Shown here one piece after another: positions 23,781 through 33,152 of a stretch of 64,000 nucleotides of DNA. The stretch comes from Tretioscincus oriximinensis (taxonomy: Eukaryota; Chordata; Lepidosauria; Squamata; Gymnophthalmidae): assembly GCA_022410635.1 (NCBI GenBank), contig JAJVDF010000297.1, positions 174,404-238,403 on the forward strand, read 5' to 3'. Every line of letters begins with the position of its first letter. Positions within the stretch are counted from its first letter, which is position 1. The position numbers and the translations under genes are program-made. Below the pieces are notes generated by a model. That model had not been told where the DNA came from. It worked only from the letters and a program-made list of their open reading frames with translations, and searched no databases.

Positions 23781-24729
23781 GTGTTCAGCTATCCATTTGG
23801 AACCCTCTCAGAATAAAATTCTTTTGCTTCTAAAAATTCTGCAGCTGAGCAGATATGAGTGGATTGTTGCCCCATGTGGTCATGAATGTTCAACAATTCA
23901 CTCAGAATCCACTACAGGATTTTATTATTCTGAGACTGTGTGTTACATGGTTTGGTGGCATTCATGCATCCTTTCACTAGGACAGTGCAAAAAATAAAAA
24001 TAGAGAGAAAGGCATGTGTCTGGATGTATACTTAAAAAGCTGTGCTGTGTAATAGTGCAGAGTTCTGTTTTGAGTTTCAAGTTCCTTGAGATGCTGGGAA
24101 GGCTTAAAAAAAGAGAATCTTTTTAATTGTAGTAAAAAGAAAATCCTGGCTTACAGTTTGACTTGTAAAGCAGCCCTGAGTTATCAAGCCCAAATTTCTT
24201 GGGCTTCCTGGATATACAGTAATAAGAGGAGAAAGCATAGTTAAGTGGTTGCTATAGTGATTAGATATTGCTCATGGGATGTTAGCCCAGAGTGCAACAT
24301 TGCAATGGTTCTGGCCATGTGGTCCACTCTGATTAGATAATTGGTGCAGCACAAAAGAAAGCTGTTTCTGGATAGAAAACTGTAGAATTGCTTTTGTCTA
24401 CCTTTCTGACCTATCTGTTGGCAATACTGGAAATAAACAGAAATGAAGAGATAGGAAGAGAGAAGCTAAAGACATTATTGGGGGTGGGGGGAAATACCAT
24501 TTGAGCTGCTGGGAAGGAGAAAGAAGATTGAGTTATTTAATTTATTGAGCTGTAGCTCAGCTTCATCTTGTTTACTTGTCACAACCTTTTTCTCTATTTC
24601 TTTTTCTTATCAAGCAATAACCAACCAATGCTGTAGAGAAAAGATTATGAAGGAGGGGAAAAATTTATTTACACAGATAATGTATACTTCCTGCTTCCAT
24701 TAAAATGTTTCTGAATGTGATGAATTCTA
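23781..24729. other. No gene recognised
   Basis: About 0.95 kb with short ORFs only. GTCATGAATGTTCAACAATT near 23879 echoes GTCATGGGTGTTCAGCTATC at 23773, and the following CACTCAGAATCC...CTGAGACTG resembles CCTCTCAGAATAAAATTC, so this may be a local about 105-bp duplication. Confidence 0.4.
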
Positions 24730-24913
24730 GAGAGAGGATATTAGTTTAACATTTAGACTGGATCTTCTTGGCTGCTTTTGATTCCACATATGGGTGACCT
24801 TGGGCCAGTCACAGTTCTTTAGAACTCTCTCAACCCTGCCTACTTCACAGGGTATCTGTTGTGTAGAAAGTAACAAAAGATATGTGTGTTCCCCTTTGGT
24901 GAAGAGGCCATTA

Positions 24914-24952
<39 letters not shown>

Positions 24953-24954
24953 AG
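24730..24954 (+). mobile_element. tRNA-type SINE copy with AAAT tail
   Basis: Contains GGGTGACCTTGGGCCAGTCA, CTCTCTCAACCCTGCCTACT and TCACAGGGTATCTGTTGTG, the conserved body of a widespread squamate SINE, and ends in about ten TAAA units (24913-24953). The 5' head is too diverged for A and B boxes to be assigned. It is non-coding and depends on a partner LINE for movement. Confidence 0.72.
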
Positions 24955-25084
24955 ATTGTACCTCATTAGGATTCACACTGCTGAACTTTCCAAAAGTTTT
25001 TGCTGTTGCATTTTAATATACTCTTTACTACTTTCAGGAAATTATACTGCTCAAAACAATTATGAAGTCAGGCTGCAACGTCTG

Positions 25085-25406
25085 TGTTAGTAGTGTAGAG
25101 CTTCAAATCCAAGAACAACAAAGGTAAACAGTTTTTTGAAGGATATTTATTCAAAAAGCTAAGTCCAGTAATAAGGCCAGAAGTCAGAAGTTAACTCCGG
25201 TAATAACTAAAGAGGTAGAACAGAAAGTGAAGGGAGAGACTGCATTATAAAGGAAAGCAGGGCACCGCCTCTGGACAGCCACAGACCAATGAGGAGAGCT
25301 AAATCACCCGCTGGAAGGCTCCCNCCGGTGGGCAAAGTGATTCAAAAGACCAAAGGAGAGGGCAAAAAAGGGGAGAGCAGAAATATAGGATAGGAGGTAC
25401 CTAACA
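25085..25406 (-). mobile_element. Solo LTR inserted in a CR1
   Basis: Bounded by TGTTAG at the left and CTAACA at the right, an exact 6-bp inverted terminal repeat of TG...CA type. The flanks are a perfect 5-bp duplication GTCTG (25080-25084 and 25407-25411), as left by retroviral-type integrase. On the minus strand a TTTATAATG box (complement near 25245) is followed about 100 bp later by AATAAA (complement near 25147), giving a U3-R-U5 order, so I assign minus orientation. Length 322 bp, no internal genes. The CR1 sequence is contiguous across it. Confidence 0.75.
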
Positions 25407-25411
25407 GTCTG

Positions 25412-25910
25412 GGCCTCTTCAGCCTCAAAAGGTGACGTTTGAGAGGTNATCTGATTGAAGTGTACAAAATCATGTATGGGATGGACAGGGTGAATAGAGA
25501 AAAATGTTTTATCTATCACACAACACTAGGACCAGTGCGCATTCCTTAAAACTAATGGATAGAAAAGTGNGAACAGACGAAGGAAAGTATTTTTTTCACC
25601 CAGAGGCTCATTGGTCTTTGGAATTTACTTCCTGAAGAGGTAGTGGTAGCTAACAGTTTCAAGACAGGTTTATGGACACCAAGGGTATAAATGGATACTA
25701 GGATGGATGTCTGGATGTTGCCTCTGGGATGGAGCAACAGGCAGGACTCCTGAAATACCATTTGAAGGGAGTCATGAACAGGGGCATATTTTGTTTCCTC
25801 TGTTCAGACTGCCCAGGTGCATCTGGTGGACCTCTGTGTGAGACAGAATGCTGGACTAGATGGGCTCTGGCCTCATCCAGTATGGCTCTTCTATTGTTCT
25901 TATGTTCTTA
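25412..25910 (+). mobile_element. CR1 LINE 3' end
   Basis: GGGCCTCTTCAGCCTCAAAA starts a block translating like GLFSLKR, then KIMYGMDRVN, the CR1 ORF2 C-terminus. It is followed by the UTR with CACCCAGAGGCTCATTGGTC, GAATTTACTTCCTGAAGAGG, GGGATGGAGCAACAGGCAGG, CAGAATGCTGGACTAGATGG, and it ends GTTCTTATGTTCTTA. It matches the CR1 copies at 1-1025 and 42935-43812. The part just left of the LTR (about 25060-25084) probably belongs to it. Confidence 0.85.
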
Positions 25911-26509
25911 ATTGTTTAGAGCAGTATATATTAAAATTAGTTCCTTATTACAATTGCCTCTATGATTTTTGTATTGGATTTTCACATTTTGTGATTAATA
26001 AATACTTGTTAAACTTTCGAACCCTATAGGATTATGCTTTGATATTCCAGGACTACATTAGAATGCTACATTTACAAATGACATTCCCAAATACATGGGT
26101 ATATTTTCAAAGGGCCAGTCCTTCATATTGAAATACATGGTCCGTTTTTTGATCTATAGCAAATCAGGACTTGTTATTTCACATAATGGATGCAGGATTT
26201 ACAGCAGGGTTGCATGGGGAATTTAGGCAAATTCATAGGAAGGAAAAGCAACTGGAAAGATAGTGCAAAATGTAAACTATGGACGTGGTAGAATTATATA
26301 TTAGTTACAATAGCAGTTGATTTATGGAATTATAGCTTATACAGTGGAGGAACAGACTAATATTTCAACTATAAAGGGAAAAGGAATCCCAGGCTGACAG
26401 TGGTATGGGGGACAGAGTGTGGGGAAGGGAGGTTAATTTGGATTAAGGGGAGGGTTGAAAGAAAAAAACAGGGAAGGTACTGTTTTATAAATTTGTGTTG
26501 GAAATATAA
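25911..26509. other. No feature recognised
   Basis: AT-rich sequence. No coding or repeat signature that I can name. Confidence 0.5.
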
Positions 26510-26585
26510 GACTTATTTATTTGCATTTCTATGCTGCCTTATACCCGAAGGTCTCTGGGCTGTTTACAATAAAAAGTCAACACGT
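26510..26585 (-). repeat. L2-type LINE 3' end, minus strand
   Basis: The minus strand reads GTAAACAGCCCAGAGACCTT, CGGGTATAAGGCAGCATAGA, AATGCAAATAAATA, the L2 3' terminus pattern. Confidence 0.6.
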
Positions 26586-26761
26586 TAAAATCAAGCCAAC
26601 ATATTAAAACAACAGTATCTAATGGTAGGGAAGGGAGGACAATGTAATGTAAGGCCTTTTGTTTAAAAGGTTCATGTTTGTTGTGGATGTATAAAACACA
26701 CAAAAGAAGGCAGGAAGGGCAATCTCTCTGTGCCAGTGGACAACCAGTGATGATGACTTAA

Positions 26762-27085
26762 NATAAGAACATAAGAGGAGCCCTGCTGAATCGGGCCAGA
26801 GCCCATCTAGTCCAGCATTCAGTCTCACACAATGGCCCACCAATTGCATGTGGNCAGTCAGAAGATGGTAAAATCTTCANCTGTTCTTGACGCCCTGCAA
26901 ATAGTATTATAGAAATACTGCTTGTTGCTCTATCTCGGAGGCAGTATCAAGACATCCATCCTAGTAGCTGTTTAGACAAGTCCATGAACTCTTTAAATTT
27001 ATTCAGGCTGTTAGGTACCACCACCTCTCNTGGAAATAAATTCCAAAGGCTGATGACCCACTGGATGAAAAAATACTTAAGTTAT
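26762..27085 (-). mobile_element. CR1 LINE 3' end, minus strand
   Basis: AAGAACATAAGAGGAGCCC, CATCTAGTCCAGCATTCAG and AATGGCCCACCAATTGCA are the complement of the CR1 3' end. Further right, CATCCATCCTAGTAGCTG, AAATTTATTCAGGCTGTTAGG and GGAAATAAATTCCAAAGGCT continue into the UTR. It contains several n positions and is diverged from the copies at 25.4 and 43 kb. Confidence 0.82.
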
Positions 27086-27144
27086 TTTAAGCACTAGATG
27101 CAGAAATAGTACTTCATAAGCATCTGTTTGGATGCACCATTTTT

Positions 27145-27848
27145 TAGATTTGCCAAATAAAATCTGGGATAAAAATTTACACTTTTAATGGGTTTATAAG
27201 AAAAGATTTTTCACCAGGTGAAGTTCTAATGGCTACAGCATATAGATAGGGTTGCCTTACATCCCGGTAAACCGGAACAATNCCGGTTTGGGGGACTAAA
27301 ATATAGTCACCTCCGGGTTTTAAGGCAAAATCCCGCCTTTTTACATTCCCCGATGTTGTGTCAGGGAATGTAAAAAGGCGGGATTTTAAAGGAAAAGCAG
27401 CCGACAAAGCTGACGGCTGCAGCGTGCGCAACACTTTCCGGGGTCCTGGGAGGACCCTCGGAGCGCGGCGTAGCTGCTCCTTGGCTGGAGGCGGGGTTTT
27501 GCCCTGCTCTCGCCGTCAACTCGCCTCTAGCAGAGGAGAAACGCCTGGGTTTGTGACAGGAGGGCAGCTCAAGTGTTTTTGCTCCACTGCTGCAGGCGAG
27601 TTGACGGCCCTTTGCCAGAGCAGGGTGAAACCCCGCCTCCAGCAAAGGAGCAGGTACGCGTGCGCGCGTGCATACACACGGACGCTTGTGGTGAGACAGG
27701 CAGAAGACATTTTGCCTGTCTCGCTATAAGCGTCCGTATGTGCGCATGCGCGCGCGCACCCCACCCCCGTCCCGGTTTTGGGTTGCCAGAATATGGCAAC
27801 NCTACATATAGAGCATTTTTCACACCAAGATTTTATCTGGCATTGCTA
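27145..27848. mobile_element. Old hAT-type MITE (third family) hosting a younger element
   Basis: The left half (27145-27246) begins TAGATTTGCCAAATAAAATC and runs ...GGATAAAAATTTACACTTTT, CTAATGGCTACAGCATATAGA. The right half (27813-27848) is GAGCATTTTTCACACCAAGA, TTTTATCTGGCATTGCTA, roughly the complement of the left end. It matches the intact copy at 10364-10534. The CpG-rich element at 27247-27804 sits in its middle with its own target-site duplication. Confidence 0.65.
27247..27804 (+). mobile_element. CpG-rich multi-hairpin hAT element, copy 1
   Basis: Ends are TAGGGTTGCC and GGCAACNCTA, with a perfect 8-bp duplication CATATAGA (27239-27246 and 27805-27812). The interior is a chain of inverted repeats: a GACTAAAATATAGTC palindrome near 27294; a stem built on ACATTCCC...GGGAATGT (about 27340-27375); a long stem pairing 27476-27526 with 27594-27651 (arm 2 has about 7 extra bases); and a CpG/purine-pyrimidine stem with ACGGACGCTTGT and AAGCGTCCGTATGTGCGC (about 27665-27755). 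No transposase is encoded. The 60- to 123-codon ORFs here are by-products of the GC-rich sequence. Confidence 0.85.
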
Positions 27849-28495
27849 TCCTATATCTGAAATTTCTGATTCCTTTCTCCATAAACAATTTTGTCTAAAT
27901 AGAGATCCAATCCATTCCTAACATTTTTTCAATAATGAACTGTGGATTTATTTATAATATGAAACCCATCGGCAGCCAGTCAGTTAGAATTCAGCTAGAT
28001 TTCTGAAAAATCTTCTAACTGGCTACTTAAGTGCTTGAATTCTGATTGGACAAGGNCACCAACCAATAGGCATGAGTTACGACAAACGTCTCCCTGCTTC
28101 ACCCCTGCAGTCAAATTTCCAATCATATTGAGATCATGAGGACTGACTTACTTCCCACTACCACACACTAGGCATTAAAGCTTTTGTACCCTCTATAAAG
28201 TATCAAAAGACTACACTTAACACAAAGTTTGGTCAGCAGATATTTACCGAACTAAGAAAGCATGGGTGTGAATTCTGTGTGAAACCTAAGTGTCCATGTT
28301 GTGTTTCCTTTCAATCCAAATTCAAACTGGTTTGGCACTTAAGTGGACTCCCAACAACTGGGTCTTTGAGGTCCCCCCCCCCAAAGAATTGGGTTAAAAG
28401 TAGGTTTTCTTCATTCTGATTAGGATCAGTCTATCAAATAATCACTGATTTTGTGAAAGAGTGGGTATGAGGGAGGATCATGGAATGAAGGGAGG
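27849..28495. other. No feature recognised between two hAT elements
   Basis: About 650 bp with no gene. CTTCAATCCAAATT-type words and a C-run at 28371-28382 are the only notable elements. Confidence 0.45.
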
Positions 28496-28503
28496 AATCC
28501 AGC

Positions 28504-29029
28504 TAGGGTTGCCATACGTCCCGGTAAACCGGGACAAACCCGGTTTTGGGGACTAAAATATAGTCCCCCCCGGGTTTTAAGGCAAAATCCCGGCTTTTGA
28601 CATTCCCTGACGCTGCGTCGGGGAATGTAAAAAGGCGGGATTTTAAAGGAAAAGCAGCCATCAGAGCTGACGGCTGCAGCGCGTGCAACGCTTCCCGGGT
28701 CCAGGAGGGGACCTCGGAGCGTGCCGAGTAGCTGCTCTTTTGCTGGTGGCAGGGTTTCGCCCTGCTCTCGCCGCCAACTCACCTCGAGCAGCTCTGTTCT
28801 CCTCTCACAACCCCAAGCTGCTGCAGGCGAGTTGGTGGGGAGAGCAGGGCGAAACCCCGCCACCAGCAAAAGAGCAGGCACGCGTGCGCGCATGCGCACA
28901 CACGGACGCTTGTGGTGAGACAGGCAGAGATTTTGCCTTTGCTACAAGCGTCCGTATGTGCGCATGCGCGCGCGCGCGCACCCCCCCCTTCCCGTCCCGG
29001 TTTGGGGTTGCCTGAATATGGCAACCCTA
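28504..29029 (+). mobile_element. CpG-rich multi-hairpin hAT element, copy 2
   Basis: Ends TAGGGTTGCCATACGTCCCG and ATATGGCAACCCTA, with a perfect 8-bp duplication AATCCAGC (28496-28503 and 29030-29037). Hairpins in order: GACTAAAATATAGTC near 28551; a stem from AATCCCGGC to GGCGGGATT (about 28587-28644) with ACATTCCC...GGGGAATGT at its tip; a 47-bp stem, 28734-28780 with 28829-28875, complementary at about 44 of 47 positions; and a 26-bp stem, 28888-28913 with 28944-28969, 25 of 26. A (CG)n run follows at 28965-28980. It is non-coding and the best-preserved copy of the family here. Confidence 0.88.
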
Positions 29030-29136
29030 AATCCAGCAGTTCACAAAGAATCCCTCATCCTCACTATGAACTAGTCTATTGTGGAGGCATTTTGAAAACC
29101 AGAAAATTAGAAACAGAAGCAACTGCATAATGGTGA

Positions 29137-29318
29137 CATAAGAACATAAGAAGAGCCATACTGGAACAGGCCAGAGCCCATCTAGTCCAGCATTCTGTCT
29201 CACATAGAGGCCCAATAGATGCACCTGAGCAGTCCGAACACAGGAAAGCAAAATATGCACCTGTTCATGACTTCCTGCAAATGGCATTTCAGGAGCACTT
29301 CCTGTTGCTCCATCCAAA
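29137..29318 (-). mobile_element. CR1 LINE 3' end, minus strand
   Basis: GACATAAGAACATAAGAAG, CATCTAGTCCAGCATTCTGT, GATGCACCTGAGCAGTCCGA, CAAATGGCATTTCAGGAGC, CTGTTGCTCCATCC: the complement of the CR1 3' UTR at 43620-43810. Only the last about 180 bp are present. Confidence 0.85.
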
Positions 29319-31499
29319 GCATTGCTTTGCTTTGTAAATATGCAGGTGTGCAAAAGTAGCTTTGTCCTTGAACATGAGGTTAAGGGAATGGAAACCCAAC
29401 CAGGCACCTAGCAATGATGTGTTTCCTTGAAGAAGGCAGCCACACCCACAGGATTGGACAGTTTCCTGTAGTGGGGACAGTTACTCTGAAGTGAAACTGG
29501 AATCTTGTGCCCCTGTGTAGCTGGAAAACCCAATTTGGAACTGAGTAAAAAAATCTAGTTTCATGTAGAGCGACTCTGGTTTCACTGTTCTAAAACAGAT
29601 TTTTTTTCTCCAGTGAGAATGCAGCCAAAAAGTGTTATTGATCTGTTGATTATTGTCCTTCTTCTTTCATCAAACAAAAGATGAAATATTTCAGAAATCA
29701 AAGAAGCCAGTCATAAGCTGCTCCCAGTACAAGCCAAGAACCCCCTTGTGATGAAGCGGTTGAGAACTTGGGTTTGCTCACTAGCAGGGCATCTTTGGGA
29801 ACAGAAAGCAATTATGATTTCAGAGTGATGGATGGAAGGTTCAGCTTCCCAATCAAGGTCTTTTCTTCTACTCCAGACCTCTTTCCTGTAAAACGAGAGC
29901 TATGAAAAGATTTGTACTGTGACTTCTAAGCAGGGGAGGGCAGGTGCTTTGATTCCTGACTAAGGAAATTACTGCTCCTGATTTTGATGAAACTGACATT
30001 TTATGTTTGAAAAAGCCCATAAAAGACCAAAATAACTTTGATGGCGTTTGTAGTGCATTTTGGTATCATTTGAAATAAAAAGCCAAATGTGATATAAATA
30101 ATTCACCTTCACAATGGAACCTTGAGCCTTGAGCTTTTTAACAAAACAACAACAAACAGGAATGCTATATTGATATCTCTCAACACCACGCCCCAAAGAA
30201 TAATGTGTAGATAAGGAGCTCATTTAAAGCTATTCGTAGCCCAGAATTTCTCTTTTCAAGGAAGACAAAAGAAAGGTGACAAGGCAAAATGATGGGCTTG
30301 TATAATAGTTCAGATGCAGCAGGTCTGATGAGTGCTCTGTATCTGCAAAGGAAGGGGAGGAACTGATGCTGTTGAAACCTAAATGGTATCATTATCAGAC
30401 TTTTATTTATTCAATTTCAAAAGTCCTTGCCATTAAGACAGAGCATTTCTTGTTTTGTGCATTCTGCCTGACGTTGTAAATTAAGGATTCACTTGGATGA
30501 TGGAGCCTGAGGCCTGTCACTAGATTTCTCCTTTGCTTGATTTCAGAGTTCACTGGCATTTTTCATCTCCTTTCTTCCGTCTTCTTGGCATAACCACAAT
30601 GATTTGACAAACTTATTAAGCAAATACGGTGAAGCTGCCGGACTTGCTTAGAACTTCTTTAATTTATTTCATTTTGGTTTTGTGAAGAATTTTTTATTTC
30701 ACTTGACAGTAGAATAACTTAGGTCCCCTTCACACAACTTGGGAAAAACAGCAATTGCACTAAGTTTTGAATTACCCCACCACAAGCCTTGGATATAATC
30801 TCTTCTTCATTTCACAAATATCAGAGAAAAACTTTTCAAGAGGATCTGACTAATGAGGAAGGGAAATTCTGAGACATGCTCAGTAGCAATATGGCTTCCG
30901 CTCACAGCAATCACCTGACTAAGAATGCAGTGACAGTCTTGTGAGATTTCCTCCCTTCACGTGAGATTTCCTGCCTTCTCCAGTGAACAAAGAGGCACAC
31001 AAAGACTGAAAAGGGGGATCTGATTCAATCCTGGGACCTTTCGCAAAGATACTGAAAAAACATATTGCCCATGGCTTTATTATTGATATATATTGAAACG
31101 TCCTGAAAACTTCATTTGCACATATGGCAGAAGAATCACGATGGTGGAACATTGTGTTAAGAATCAGGTAGGAATAGGCCCAGTTCATATACTTCTTAAG
31201 TAATCCTTATTCTGCCCATTTTTAAAGATGTTTGAGGGAGAGTCCAAATTCACTTCAGAATGGACAGGCCATCACCTCTTTGCTAGCACAGCTGTGACTC
31301 ATAAACATAATAGTTTTACTGTGCTGGTGGCGGGATGACAGGAAAGAAACAGACGCACCAATTATAAGTAGGAAATTACCCCAAAGCTTCATGGGAACTC
31401 AATTGTCGGCAAAATCGTGAGAAAGCAAAATACTTCGAGGGAATGGAAAAAAAGTACCAGTTATTTGTAGCATGTTGTTTAGAAACATTTGTTGAAAGG
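29319..31499. other. Stretch without recognised genes
   Basis: About 2.2 kb of non-coding sequence with ORFs under 90 codons and no domain. TGTGAGATTTCCTCCCTTCA and its near repeat at 30940-30975 are a short local duplication. Confidence 0.5.
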
Positions 31500-31672
31500 A
31501 AGTAACCTGGATGCACCTAGCATTTCACACACATCCTTTTGAACCATCTTCAATCCTGAAGAACTGGATAGAAAACCAGAAAAGGGGGTTAGGTGTTTCC
31601 CTGGTTTTTTATGGTTCGATCCAATTCCTTCAGGAATGAAGGTGCATTAAAAGCACATCTGTAAGCATAGCC
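31500..31672. mobile_element. MITE-like palindromic repeat (TCTTCAG family), best copy
   Basis: AACCATCTTCAATCCTGAAG, AACTGGATAGAAAACCAGAA on the left mirror CTGGTTTTTTATGGTTCGAT, CCAATTCCTTCAGGAATGAA on the right. The outer sequence GGATGCACCTAGCATTTCA and AGCATAGCCTAAATGC may be the ends. The same family occurs at 18215-18355. No target-site duplication is clear. Confidence 0.5.
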
Positions 31673-32251
31673 TAAATGCTAAAATTTAAGGTTTCTGTGT
31701 CTGCATTTTGAGAATTTAAAAGTAGAAAAGTATTAGCAGCAAAGTTATAGTGACTATAACTGGGGGAAACTATTTTTGCCTTAACCCAACAGATCTTTAC
31801 TTCTGCGTGGTTTAATGTGCAATTTCTTTTACCTCCTACTTGACATTCCTCCCTCCTTCCCTATTTGGTTGCCTCCAAAATGCAAGGTCTTGTTTGAATC
31901 TTGCAATTGTTTTTCATTGTCCCTGCCAGACAGAAGGACAACAACACAGGGCAAGTGCAGACAATCATATGGATGCTTGCTTCCACAATGGCAAGACCAC
32001 TACTTCTGTGTATTTCTGGAAGTGCTCAGTAGTCAATTTTGCCCAACCTTTGGTACACATATGAAAGGTCATTTTCTTCAAGACCCGTAGTGAAAGCTAG
32101 CATCCATTCATACTCCTAAGTTGTATTGCTTTACTAGGGAAATTCAGGCAGAGAGTTGTAATAGCACTACTAAATGAGTTCACTCCTGCATCCCAGGGCT
32201 ATAATTGCAATGATCTGCCATTGGTAAAGGAAATCAATATTTATGCTCATT

Positions 32252-32871
32252 TAGGGTTGCCATATCTTGGCATCCCCAAACCGGGACGTGGGTGGGGTGG
32301 GTGCGTGCACGCGCGTGCGCGCACACATGAACAGGCATTCGTGCGAGCGCGCATGCGCACACACAGACGCTTGTAGAGAGACTGGCAGAACCTCTCTTCT
32401 CTCACTACAAGCGTCCGTGTGCGCGCGCACGCACGCGCGTGCGCACACAGCTGCTCCTTTGTTAGAGGCTGGGTTTCGNNCTGCTCTGAGGCAAGCGCGC
32501 CAACTCCAGCGGAGCAAAAACACTTGAGTTTGTGACAGGAGAACAGAGCTATTCTCCTGTCAGAAACCCAGGCGTTTTTGCTCCGCTGGGGCTGGCGCGC
32601 TTGCCTCAGAGCAGGGCGAAACCCCACCTCCAGCCAAGGAGCAGCTACGGCGCGCTCTGAGGGTCCTCCCAGGACCCCGGAAAGCGTTGCGCGCGCTGCA
32701 GCCGTCAGCTCTGATGGCTGCTTTTCCTTTAAAATCCCGCCTTTTTACATTCCCTGACGCAGCATCGGGGAATACAAAAAGCCGGGATTTTACCTTAAAA
32801 CCCGGAGGGGACTATATTTTAGTCCCCAAAACCGGGTTTGTCCCGGTTTACCGGGACGTATGGCAACCCTA
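32252..32871 (-). mobile_element. CpG-rich multi-hairpin hAT element, copy 3, reversed
   Basis: Same family as 27247 and 28504 but in opposite orientation: the ACCGGGACGTATGGCAACCC end is on the right. Flanks are TGCTCATT and GGCTCATT, an 8-bp duplication with one mismatch. The core is a large palindrome: 73-nt arms at 32449-32521 and 32574-32646, with a further perfect 11-bp hairpin inside the loop (TGACAGGAGAA at 32533 and TTCTCCTGTCA at 32552). CpG-rich stems (GACGCTTGTA with TACAAGCGTC, about 32367-32415) and the ACATTCCC palindrome near 32745-32775 lie on either side. It is the most complete copy at 620 bp and is non-coding. Confidence 0.87.
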
Positions 32872-32879
32872 GGCTCATT

Positions 32880-33152
32880 GGAAGGACAAATACTGAAGCT
32901 AAAGTTCAGATCCTTTGAACATATAATGAGAAATGGGAAGACAGGAGTCATTGGAAAAGTCTCTGATGTTGCTAACAGTTGAAAGTAAAAGTAGAAAGGA
33001 ATGTTGGCAATTCATAGACAGTGTCATGGAAGTAATGACATGAGATTGGAAAACATCAGTAAACAAATGGAGAACAACAAAAGGATCTGGTATGCTGTAG
33101 TTTATGAAGTCACTAAGAATTGGAAATTATGACCACACAACTAAATTGGTGT
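32880..33152 (+). mobile_element. Bov-B/RTE LINE 3' fragment
   Basis: GGACAAATACTGAAGCTAAA, CATATAATGAGAAATGGGAA, CATTGGAAAAGTCTCTGATG, GACAGTGTCATGGAAGTAA, GGTATGCTGTAGTTTATGA, AGTCACTAAGAATTGGAAA, CCACACAACTAAAT. This block order is the end of the Bov-B reverse transcriptase frame and its 3' region, familiar from squamates and ruminants. The frame is broken. A second copy lies at 49190-49400. Confidence 0.8.

Noticed and set aside
27300..32871. CpG islands that could mark promoters of host genes
   Set aside because: The CpG-rich stretches coincide exactly with three transposon copies bounded by target-site duplications. No gene lies beside them.
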